From an uncultured Collinsella sp. (GTDB taxonomy: Bacteria; Actinomycetota; Coriobacteriia; Coriobacteriales; Coriobacteriaceae), in the NCBI GenBank assembly GCA_902494085.1, contig CABURU010000008.1, forward strand, positions 1-61,595: a stretch of DNA of 61,595 nt. Reading direction: 5' to 3'. The position numbers were made by a program, and so were the translations under genes. The stretch's first letter is position 1. Every line of letters starts with the position of its first letter. The notes beneath the pieces are model-generated. The model was not told where the DNA came from and made no database searches. It saw nothing but the letters and a program-made list of their open reading frames with translations. Below, one piece after another: positions 53,639 through 60,782 of this stretch.

Positions 53639-54736
53639 ATGTCCTCGACCTTTGGCAACGTCTTGCACTTAAGCATCTTCGGCCAATCGCACTCCCCCGC
53701 TATCGGCTGCTCGCTCGATGGCATCCCGGCGGGCATCGCCGTGGACCAGGAGAAGCTGCAGGCCTTCCTCGACCGTCGCGCCCCCGGCCGCGACGAGACC
53801 GCAACCAAACGCCGCGAGGCCGACGCCGCGCATATCATCGCCGGTGTGATCGATGGACATACCACCGGCGCGCCCATCGCCGCGATTATCGAGAACACCA
53901 ACACGCGCTCCAATGATTACTCCGAGCTGCGCCGCAAGCCCCGTCCCGGACATGCGGACTTCCCTGCGCGCGTGAAGTATCACAACATGCACGATGTCGC
54001 TGGTGGCGGGCATTTTTCCGGCCGCCTAACGGCCCCCTTATGCATCGCCGGCGGCATTGCGCTGCAGGCACTCGAGGCCCGCGGTATCAAGGTCATGGCG
54101 CACGTCGCGCAGATCGGCGGCATCTCCGACCTGCCGATGGACGATATGGTCTATCGCGAGGCCGACCGCAAGGCAATCCTTACGAACGATCTGCCGTGCA
54201 TTGACGCCGCCGCAGCCGGCCGCATGCGCGAGGAGATTCTTGCCGCGCGCGACGAGCTCGACAGCATCGGCGGCATCGTGGAGTGCGGCATTTACGGGCT
54301 TCCCGCGGGCATCGGTGACCCCATGTTCGACGGCATCGAGAACCGCATCGCGCAAATCGCGTTTGGCATTCCCGCCGTAAAGGGCGTGGAGTTTGGCATG
54401 GGCTTTGCCGTGGCCGCCATGCGCGGCAGCGAGAACAACGACCCGTATCGCATCGACGCCGAGACCGGCGGGATTGCGGTCGAGTCCAACAACGCCGGCG
54501 GCATCCTTGGCGGTATTTCGACCGGCGCGCCCGTCATGTGGCGCATGGCCGTAAAGCCGACGCCCTCAATTGGCCGCGAGCAGCAGACCGTAGACATGGA
54601 CGCCATGGAAAATGCCGAGCTCTCGGTCCACGGTCGTCACGATCCCTGCATCGTCCCCCGAGCCGTCCCCGTTGCCGAAGCAGCCGCGGCGCTCGCCATC
54701 TGGGACGCCCTCCTCGAGGACGCAGGCCAGCTCTAA
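53639..54736 (+). CDS. aroC: Chorismate synthase
   Basis: A 365-residue FMN-dependent enzyme releasing phosphate from EPSP. FGQSHSPAIGCSLDGIPAGI at the start, DRRAPGRDETATKRREAD, HDVAGGGHFSGRLTAPLCIA and SNNAGGILGGISTGAPV in the C-terminal half are family signatures. It begins one base after the aroA stop codon. Confidence 0.97.
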   Translation: MSSTFGNVLHLSIFGQSHSPAIGCSLDGIPAGIAVDQEKLQAFLDRRAPGRDETATKRREADAAHIIAGVIDGHTTGAPIAAIIENTNTRSNDYSELRRKPRPGHADFPARVKYHNMHDVAGGGHFSGRLTAPLCIAGGIALQALEARGIKVMAHVAQIGGISDLPMDDMVYREADRKAILTNDLPCIDAAAAGRMREEILAARDELDSIGGIVECGIYGLPAGIGDPMFDGIENRIAQIAFGIPAVKGVEFGMGFAVAAMRGSENNDPYRIDAETGGIAVESNNAGGILGGISTGAPVMWRMAVKPTPSIGREQQTVDMDAMENAELSVHGRHDPCIVPRAVPVAEAAAALAIWDALLEDAGQL

Positions 54737-54748
54737 CCCGACTCACCT

Positions 54749-54765
54749 GAGTTGCCCGTCAACTC
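54749..54765 (+). repeat. Short inverted repeat between aroC and pheA
   Basis: GAGTTG/CAACTC pair around a five-base loop in the 53-base aroC-pheA gap. There is no T run, so it is not a terminator; it may stabilise the upstream mRNA end. Confidence 0.3.
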
Positions 54766-54789
54766 TGCCATTACGCGAAAGGGGCCTCC

Positions 54790-55935
54790 ATGGACCTTGC
54801 CGATATTCGCCAAGCCATCGATGGCATCGACACCACGCTCCTCAACAGCTTTGTCGAGCGCATGGACATTGCCACCGAGGTCGCCAAATCAAAAATCGAG
54901 ATGGGCAAGGCCGTCTTCGACCCCGCCCGTGAGCGCTCCAAGCTCAACAACCTTGCCGGCCGCGCGCCCGAGCGCTACGAGGCGCAGACCATCACCCTGT
55001 TCCGTCTTCTCATGAGCATGAGCAAGGCCGAGCAGCAGCGCTACATCAACGAGCTCATGGGCATCACAGTGTCGCAAAAGGCCCACGCCACGGCCGCAGC
55101 CTTTGACACGCCCTTCCCCCAAACGGCCACCGTCGCCTGCCAGGGCGTGGAAGGCGCCTACAGCCAGATAGCCGCGTGCAAGCTCTTCGACGTACCCGAC
55201 ATCGCGTTCTTCGAGACCTTCGAGGGCGTCATGCGCGCCGTGCGCGACGGCTTCTGCGAGTTTGGCGTGCTGCCCATCGAAAACTCCACCGCCGGCTCGG
55301 TCAACGCCGTCTACGACTTGCTCGCCCAGTTCGACTTCCACATCGTGCGTTCGCTGCGCCTTAAGATCGACCACAACCTGCTCGTCAAGCCCGGCACCAA
55401 GCTCGCGGACATACGCGAGGTCTACAGCCATGGCCAAGCCATTGCCCAGTGCGCCGGCTATATCGAGGCCCACGGCCTGCACGCCACCAAGTACCCCAAC
55501 ACGGCCATGTCGGCCGAGATGGTCGCCAGCTCCGAGCGCACCGATGTCGCCGCCATCGCCTCGCGCAGCTGTGCGGCGCTCTACGGCCTGGAGGTGCTGG
55601 AGCCCAACATCCAGGACTCGGACAACAACTACACGCGCTTTGTCGTCATCAGCCGCGAGCCGCGCGTCTACCCCGGCGCCAACCGCACCTCGCTCATGAT
55701 CACCACGGCCAACGAGCCGGGCGCCCTCTACCGCGTGCTCGAGCGCTTCTATGCGCTCAACATCAACCTCATCAAGCTCGAGAGCCGTCCCATCCCCGGG
55801 CACGACTTTGAGTTTATGTTCTACTTTGACCTGGACTGCCCCTTTGGCAGCAAGGCCCTCGACGACCTGCTCGATTCCATCGACGACGTGTGCGAGAACT
55901 TCACCTACTTTGGCAGCTACACGGAGGTACTCTAG
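54790..55935 (+). CDS. pheA: Bifunctional chorismate mutase / prephenate dehydratase
   Basis: A 381-residue phenylalanine-branch enzyme. The N-terminal AroQ-type chorismate mutase (1-90) begins DLADIRQAIDGIDTTLL with the DPARERSKLNNL helix. The prephenate dehydratase domain (about 110-290) has CQGVEGAYSQIAACKLF, VLPIENSTAGSVNAVYDLL and the active-site NNYTRFVVIS. A C-terminal ACT domain carries the phenylalanine-binding ESRP motif, so feedback inhibition by Phe is expected. It supplies prephenate to TyrA as well. Confidence 0.95.
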   Translation: MDLADIRQAIDGIDTTLLNSFVERMDIATEVAKSKIEMGKAVFDPARERSKLNNLAGRAPERYEAQTITLFRLLMSMSKAEQQRYINELMGITVSQKAHATAAAFDTPFPQTATVACQGVEGAYSQIAACKLFDVPDIAFFETFEGVMRAVRDGFCEFGVLPIENSTAGSVNAVYDLLAQFDFHIVRSLRLKIDHNLLVKPGTKLADIREVYSHGQAIAQCAGYIEAHGLHATKYPNTAMSAEMVASSERTDVAAIASRSCAALYGLEVLEPNIQDSDNNYTRFVVISREPRVYPGANRTSLMITTANEPGALYRVLERFYALNINLIKLESRPIPGHDFEFMFYFDLDCPFGSKALDDLLDSIDDVCENFTYFGSYTEVL

Positions 55936-57186
55936 ATGATCGATTCCGCTGCAACCCGTCCCTACGGCGTGCTGGGCCGCGTGCTGGGCCACAGCTACAC
56001 CCCGACCATCTACAAAGAGCTCGCGGGGCTCGAGTACGTGCGCTTTGAGCGCGAGCCCGAGGACCTCCAGGCCTTTATGACCGGCGACGAATGGGAGGGC
56101 ACCAACGTGACCATCCCCTACAAGCGCGCCGTCATGGAATACCTGGACGAGCTGAGTCCGCTGGCCGAGCGCATGGGCAACGTCAACACGATCACGCGTC
56201 TGCCCGATGGCCGTCTGCGCGGCGACAACACTGACTACTTTGGCTTCCAATGCCTGGTCGAAGAGCTGGGCGTAAAGGTTGCCGGTAAGAAGGTCCTCGT
56301 GCTCGGTGCCACCGGCGGCGCCGGCACCACGGCAAGTATGGTGCTGGGAGACATGGGCGCCATCGTCGTACCCGTGGGTCGCACGAGCGAGGTCAACTAC
56401 GACAATATCGCGCAGCAGTCCGACGCCTCCCTACTCGTCAACTGCACGCCCGCCGGCATGTTCCCCCATTGCCCCGACGCGCCTTGCACGCTCGAAGGCC
56501 TCGATGCGCTCGAGGGCGTCATCGACATTGTCTACAACCCCGCCCGCACGGGCCTGATGCTCGAGGCCGAGCGCCGCGGCATCCCCTGCATCGGCGGCCT
56601 GCTTATGCTTGTTGCCCAGGCGGCACAAGCTGTCGAGCGCTATACCGGCAAAACCACCCCGCGCGAGAGGATCCTGGACGTAACGGAGCGCCTGTCACGC
56701 CGCGAACAGAACATCGCGCTGATCGGCATGCCGGGCTCGGGCAAGACCCGCGTGGGCGAGCAGATCGCCCAGCTCACGGGCCGCGAGCACATCGATCTCG
56801 ATCGCGCCCTCGAGGAGCGCCTGGGCATGCCCAGCGCCGACTTTATCATCAAGTGCGGCGAGGCGGCCTTCCGCGAGCAGGAGACGGCAGCGCTGGCCGA
56901 CATCTCCAAGCGCAGCGGCTTGGTGCTCTCCACCGGCGGCGGCGTGGTTACGCGCGACGAGAACTACCCTCTGCTGCACCAAAACAGCCAAATCGTGATG
57001 CTCAACCGCAAGCTCGACGAGCTCGCCCACAAGGGCCGCCCCATCACCGCGCGCGACGGCATCGACAAGCTGGCCGAGCAGCGTATGCCGCGCTACCGCG
57101 CCTGGGCCGACTACATCATCGACTCACGCGACTGCGCCGCCAACACCGCCCATGCCCTCCTCGACACCCTCCCACCCGCTCTCTAA
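55936..57186 (+). CDS. aroE/aroK: Fused shikimate dehydrogenase - shikimate kinase
   Basis: A 416-residue fusion. Residues 1-250 are shikimate dehydrogenase: GHSYTPTIYKEL (substrate site, SxT in place of the usual SxS), TNVTIPYK with the catalytic Lys, GDNTDYFGF with the catalytic Asp, and the NADP motif VLGATGGAGTTA. Residues 255-416 are shikimate kinase: Walker A GMPGSGKTRVG, HIDLDRALE, LSTGGGVVT and a lid/Arg segment RPITARDGIDKLAEQRMPRY. There is no stop or internal start between the domains, so one polypeptide performs two consecutive non-adjacent steps. It starts immediately after the pheA stop. Confidence 0.95.
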   Translation: MIDSAATRPYGVLGRVLGHSYTPTIYKELAGLEYVRFEREPEDLQAFMTGDEWEGTNVTIPYKRAVMEYLDELSPLAERMGNVNTITRLPDGRLRGDNTDYFGFQCLVEELGVKVAGKKVLVLGATGGAGTTASMVLGDMGAIVVPVGRTSEVNYDNIAQQSDASLLVNCTPAGMFPHCPDAPCTLEGLDALEGVIDIVYNPARTGLMLEAERRGIPCIGGLLMLVAQAAQAVERYTGKTTPRERILDVTERLSRREQNIALIGMPGSGKTRVGEQIAQLTGREHIDLDRALEERLGMPSADFIIKCGEAAFREQETAALADISKRSGLVLSTGGGVVTRDENYPLLHQNSQIVMLNRKLDELAHKGRPITARDGIDKLAEQRMPRYRAWADYIIDSRDCAANTAHALLDTLPPAL

Positions 57187-57187
57187 C

Positions 57188-57230
57188 CAAAACCACCACA
57201 AAGGGGGCAGGCACCTTTGTGGTGGTTTTG
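57188..57230 (+). repeat. Perfect 17-bp inverted repeat between aroE/K and aroQ
   Basis: CAAAACCACCACAAAGG and its exact complement flank the nine-base loop GGGCAGGCA, starting two bases after the aroE/aroK stop. The downstream arm ends GGTTTTG, so it could act as a terminator or a processing/stability hairpin. The core resembles REP-like palindromes seen in other genomes, but only one copy occurs here. Confidence 0.7.
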
Positions 57231-57250
57231 CAATCGCAAAGGAAGCAACC

Positions 57251-57688
57251 ATGAAAGCACTCGTCATTAATGGCCCCAACCTCAACATGCTCGGCATTCG
57301 CGAGCCGGGCATCTATGGCAGCGACAACTACGACCGGTTAGTGCAGATCTGCCAGGAGGCAGGCGCCGCACAGGGCTTCGACGAGGTCGAGGTCTTCCAG
57401 TCTAACCACGAGGGCAGCATCGTCGACAAGATCCAGGAGGCTTACGGAAAGGTCGACGGCATCGTCATCAACCCGGCCGCCTACACGCACACAAGCGTGG
57501 CCATCCTGGACGCGCTCAAAGCCGTCGCCATCCCGGCTGTGGAGGTCCACATTAGCGCAGTCGAGACCCGCGAAGACTTCCGCCAGGTGAGCTACGCCCG
57601 TCTGGCCTGCTTCGCCACCATCACCGGAGAGGGCCTGAAGGGCTACGCCCACGCGTTGGAGCTGCTGAAAGAGCATCTCGAAAAGTAA
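57251..57688 (+). CDS. aroQ: 3-dehydroquinate dehydratase, type II
   Basis: A 145-residue dodecameric enzyme for the third shikimate step. LVINGPNLNMLGIREPGIYG carries the catalytic Tyr, SNHEGSIVDKIQEA, INPAAYTHTSVAILDAL and EVHISAVETREDFRQVSY complete the active site (the usual SN after HI reads SA here). Start ATG 57251 has AAAGGA upstream; longer readings cross the inverted repeat. Last gene of the operon. Confidence 0.95.
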   Translation: MKALVINGPNLNMLGIREPGIYGSDNYDRLVQICQEAGAAQGFDEVEVFQSNHEGSIVDKIQEAYGKVDGIVINPAAYTHTSVAILDALKAVAIPAVEVHISAVETREDFRQVSYARLACFATITGEGLKGYAHALELLKEHLEK

Positions 57689-57749
57689 AATGCCAACCCC
57701 AACAAACAGCAGCGGCTTGCTCGCGCTCGGCTCCAGCAACACACAAGAT

Positions 57750-57783
57750 GAAAAAAGCCCAGACCACCAAGCGGTCTGGGCTT
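57750..57783. terminator. Terminator between aroQ and tRNA-Arg(TCT)
   Basis: Stem AAGCCCAGACC/GGTCTGGGCTT with a seven-base loop; the minus-strand side has TTTTTT, ending the tRNA transcript. It probably also ends the aro operon, though with a weaker tail. Confidence 0.85.
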
Positions 57784-57792
57784 AATAAACGA

Positions 57793-57869
57793 TGGTGCTC
57801 CATGGCGGATTCGAACCGTCGACCTTGGGATTAGAAGTCCCCTGCTCTATCCAACTGAGCTAATGGAGC
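57793..57869 (-). tRNA. tRNA-Arg (anticodon TCT)
   Basis: A 77-nt cloverleaf with acceptor GCTCCAT/ATGGAGC, D stem GCTC/GAGC, anticodon loop CTTCTAA (anticodon TCT, reading AGA), T loop TTCGAAT and encoded CCA. Two mismatches stand out: G27-A43 at the base of the anticodon stem and A50-C64 in the T stem (GACGG/CCGCC). A TATAAT lies at 57916-57921, about 47 bases upstream on the minus strand. Confidence 0.93.
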
Positions 57870-57923
57870 AAATAACCGCACGCCCAAGCAAGCACAAGCC
57901 TGTCAGGCGCAAGTAATTATAAC

Positions 57924-58691
57924 CTAGTTGAACTGCTCGCGGTACGCCTTGCAGACCTCATCGACCGGGCCGTCCATGCGAAGGTCACCCTTCTCAATCC
58001 AAACGGCACGCTGGCAGATGCGCTCAACCTGCTCCATAGAGTGCGAAACGAACAGAACCGTCACGTCGCCGCTCTGGATAAAGTGCTGGATGCGGGCCTC
58101 ACACTTTTGCTGGAAGAACACATCACCGACGGACAGCGTCTCGTCAACGATCAGAATATCGGGCTCGGTAATCGTCGCGATTGCAAAGGCGATACGCGCC
58201 ACCATGCCCGAAGAGAAGTTCTTAAGCGGCATATCGACAAAGTTCTGCAGCTCAGCGAACTCGATAATGCCGTCAAAGTTGGCGTCGATGAACTCCTTGG
58301 TATAGCCGAGCAGGGCGCCGTTCAGATAGATGTTCTCGCGGGCGGTCAGCTCGGGGTCAAAGCCGGCGCCAAGCTCAATCAGCGGCGCGATGTTACCGTG
58401 CACCTTAACGCTGCCCTCGCTAGGCTCAAGAACGCCAGCGATAATCTTGAGCATCGTAGACTTGCCGGAGCCATTGGTGCCGACCAGACCCACAACCTCG
58501 CCGCGATGAATATCAAACGAGATGTGCTTAAGCGCCCTAAACTCCTCAAAGAACAGCTCGTGCTTGGCAAGCTTAATGAAGTACTCCTTGAGGTTGGTCA
58601 GCGACTCGGACGCCATGTTAAAGATCATGGTGACGTCGTCGACCTCGACAGCCAGAGGCTGCTCGCTGTAATCAACAACAGATTCAGTCAT
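57924..58691 (-). CDS. ABC transporter ATP-binding protein for polysaccharide/teichoic acid export
   Basis: A 255-residue ATPase of the TagH/Wzt/KpsT type. Walker A GTNGSGKST, signature FSSGMVARIAFA, Walker B ILIVDETLSVGD and the H-loop LFVSHSMEQ are present. The N terminus MTMIFNMASE and YFIKL segment is typical of the glycan exporters. It ends directly after the nucleotide-binding domain, without the C-terminal carbohydrate-binding domain of Wzt proteins. ATG 58691 has AGGAG 7 bases upstream. It pairs with the permease encoded just upstream. Confidence 0.93.
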   Translation of the reverse strand: MTESVVDYSEQPLAVEVDDVTMIFNMASESLTNLKEYFIKLAKHELFFEEFRALKHISFDIHRGEVVGLVGTNGSGKSTMLKIIAGVLEPSEGSVKVHGNIAPLIELGAGFDPELTARENIYLNGALLGYTKEFIDANFDGIIEFAELQNFVDMPLKNFSSGMVARIAFAIATITEPDILIVDETLSVGDVFFQQKCEARIQHFIQSGDVTVLFVSHSMEQVERICQRAVWIEKGDLRMDGPVDEVCKAYREQFN

Positions 58692-58702
58692 CACAGCACT
58701 CC

Positions 58703-59548
58703 TTAGATGTAGAGGATAAATTTGCGCTCGGACTTATGGAACACGGTATAGCCAATAATAAGCGCAAGAACCGCCCAAGCGACGCACATACCAAACGTCA
58801 TAAGCGAGGGCGTAGTCTGGAACAGGAAGATATCGCGCATAAACTGCAGGTAGTTGAACATGGGGTTCGCATACATCAAGATACGCACGAGATGCGGCAT
58901 TTGCGCAATATAGTCAGTCGTCCAGAAGATGGGCGTAATGTAAGTCCACGCCGTAATGACGACGCTCCACAGATGCATAACGTCGCGGAAGAAGACCGTA
59001 AGGGCAGAGAGCATCATGCCCAGGCCCATGCAGAAGCACATAAGCAGCAGCAGGCAAACCGGCAACAGAATCAGGTGCCAAGAAGGCATAACGCGGAACC
59101 ACAGCATGACGATGGCGACGGCGACCAGCGAGAAGGCAAAGTTGACCAGCGAGAAGAGCACCTTCTGCACCGGGAAAACCCAGCGGTGCACCTTAACCTT
59201 CTTGAGCAGAGGGGCAGCGCCCACGATCGACGTCAGGGCCTGGTTAGTAGACTCAGACATGACGGCAAAGGTGATGTTACCCACGATCAAGTACAGCGGG
59301 TACATCTCGGGCGTCATTGAGCCATTGCGGCCCTGGCCAAAAATCGTCGAGAACACGATGGCCATGACGATCATCATCAGCAGCGGGTTGAGCACCGACC
59401 ATGCGACGCCCAGAACGCTACGGCGATACTTGATCTTAAAATCCTTGGTAACCAGCTGACGAAGGATAAACGCGTCCTTCTCAAATTCGTTCTTAGCAAA
59501 CGTCGCAGGCAGACTGCGAGTTTCTTGTTGCTTTGTCTGATCCGACAC
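58703..59548 (-). CDS. ABC-2 type permease for polysaccharide/teichoic acid export
   Basis: A 281-residue inner-membrane protein with about six helices, related to TagG/Wzm. The amphipathic N terminus LVTKDFKIKYRRSVLGVAWS and NPLLMMIVMAIVFSTIFGQG are family motifs, and TYITPIFWTTDYI lies near the C terminus. The GTG start 59548 has AAAGGAG upstream; the longer reading crosses the leader. A TATACT-type -10 is at 59588-59593 (minus) with no good -35. Confidence 0.93.
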   Translation of the reverse strand: MSDQTKQQETRSLPATFAKNEFEKDAFILRQLVTKDFKIKYRRSVLGVAWSVLNPLLMMIVMAIVFSTIFGQGRNGSMTPEMYPLYLIVGNITFAVMSESTNQALTSIVGAAPLLKKVKVHRWVFPVQKVLFSLVNFAFSLVAVAIVMLWFRVMPSWHLILLPVCLLLLMCFCMGLGMMLSALTVFFRDVMHLWSVVITAWTYITPIFWTTDYIAQMPHLVRILMYANPMFNYLQFMRDIFLFQTTPSLMTFGMCVAWAVLALIIGYTVFHKSERKFILYI

Positions 59549-59708
59549 GGATGCAACTCCTTTACTCGTAATCGTTGACAAACGAACAGTATAGACCCGA
59601 CGGCCATGCAAACGATTCGCGCAACAAAACTGGAGAACTAACCCACATCTTAGGATGCCAGGCCCAAACGGCTATACTTTCTAGGATTGAATGTATAAGG
59701 AGCATTAA

Positions 59709-60680
59709 GTGAATTCTGAATCCATCGCCGTCATCATCCCTTGCTACAACGAAGCGCTCACGATCGGCAAAGTCATCGACGACTTTCACCGCGAGCTTCC
59801 GCAGGCGACGGTCTATGTCTATGACAACAACTCGTCGGACGATACCTCACGCATTGCCACCGAGCACGGCGCCACAGTCCGCTTTGAGCCCCGTCAGGGA
59901 AAGGGCAACGTGTGCCGCCAGATGTTTCGCGATATCGACGCCGATTGCTACCTGATGGTCGACGGAGACGACACCTACCCCGCCGAGGCGGCCAAGGCCC
60001 TCTGCGAGCCCATCCTTAACGGCACGGCCGACATGACCGTAGGCGATCGCCTTTCCAACGGCACCTACGCCGAGGAGAACAAGCGTGCCTTCCACGGCTT
60101 TGGCAATAATCTGGTCCGCGCCATGATCAAGTGGATCTATGGCTACAGCTTCGATGACGTCATGACAGGCTACCGCGCCATGAGCCGCCCGTTCGTTAAA
60201 ACCTTCCCAGTGCTTTCCGAGGGCTTTCAGATCGAAACCGAGCTCTCGATCCACGCCGTCGACCACCGCTGGCGCATCAAAGATGTGCCCATCGAGTACC
60301 GCGACCGTCCCGAGGGTTCCGAGTCCAAACTCAACACCGTGAGCGACGGCATTAAAGTCGTTGCGATGATCGGCACGCTGTTCAAGGACTACCGCCCGCT
60401 GAAGTTCTTCAGCCTCGTTGCGCTTCTGTTCGCGGTATTCGGCCTCGCCCTGGGCATGCCCATCGTTGTCGAATATTTCCAGACCGGCCTCGTCCCGCGC
60501 TTCCCCACCGCTATGCTCGCCGCCTCGTTTATGTTCCTGTGCGGCCTGAGCCTTGCGACCGGCTTCATCCTAGATTCTGTAGCAAAGGTCGAAAAAAAGC
60601 AGTGGGAGGTCAACGTGTACAGCAAATACGCCTACGACGACCAGCCCGGCCACCCTACTTCCATGCCAAGCGAGAGGTAG
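59709..60680 (+). CDS. Family 2 glycosyltransferase with two C-terminal membrane helices
   Basis: A 323-residue enzyme of the polyprenyl-phosphate glycosyltransferase type (DPM1/GtrB-like). AVIIPCYNEALTIGKVI opens the GT-A fold, YDNNSSDDTS binds the nucleotide, and MVDGDDTYP supplies the DxD-type metal site. VMTGYRAMSRPF is typical of this group. Two hydrophobic helices lie at about 235-260 and 272-292. The GTG start follows AAGGAG; TATACT at 59673-59678 is a plausible -10. Likely attaches a sugar to undecaprenyl phosphate for the nearby export system. Confidence 0.9.
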   Translation: MNSESIAVIIPCYNEALTIGKVIDDFHRELPQATVYVYDNNSSDDTSRIATEHGATVRFEPRQGKGNVCRQMFRDIDADCYLMVDGDDTYPAEAAKALCEPILNGTADMTVGDRLSNGTYAEENKRAFHGFGNNLVRAMIKWIYGYSFDDVMTGYRAMSRPFVKTFPVLSEGFQIETELSIHAVDHRWRIKDVPIEYRDRPEGSESKLNTVSDGIKVVAMIGTLFKDYRPLKFFSLVALLFAVFGLALGMPIVVEYFQTGLVPRFPTAMLAASFMFLCGLSLATGFILDSVAKVEKKQWEVNVYSKYAYDDQPGHPTSMPSER

Positions 60681-60730
60681 ATCTTCCGCAAAATACTATT
60701 GGCACCACTGCGCAGATAGCCACCAACAAG

Positions 60731-60760
60731 AAAAGCCGCCGTTAAAGAACGGCGGCTTTT
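60731..60760. terminator. Bidirectional terminator
   Basis: Perfect stem AAAAGCCGCCGTT/AACGGCGGCTTTT with a four-base loop, giving T runs on both strands between the convergent glycosyltransferase and rhamnose gene. Confidence 0.92.
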
Positions 60761-60782
60761 ACTCTCGAAAAGTTAATAGCGG

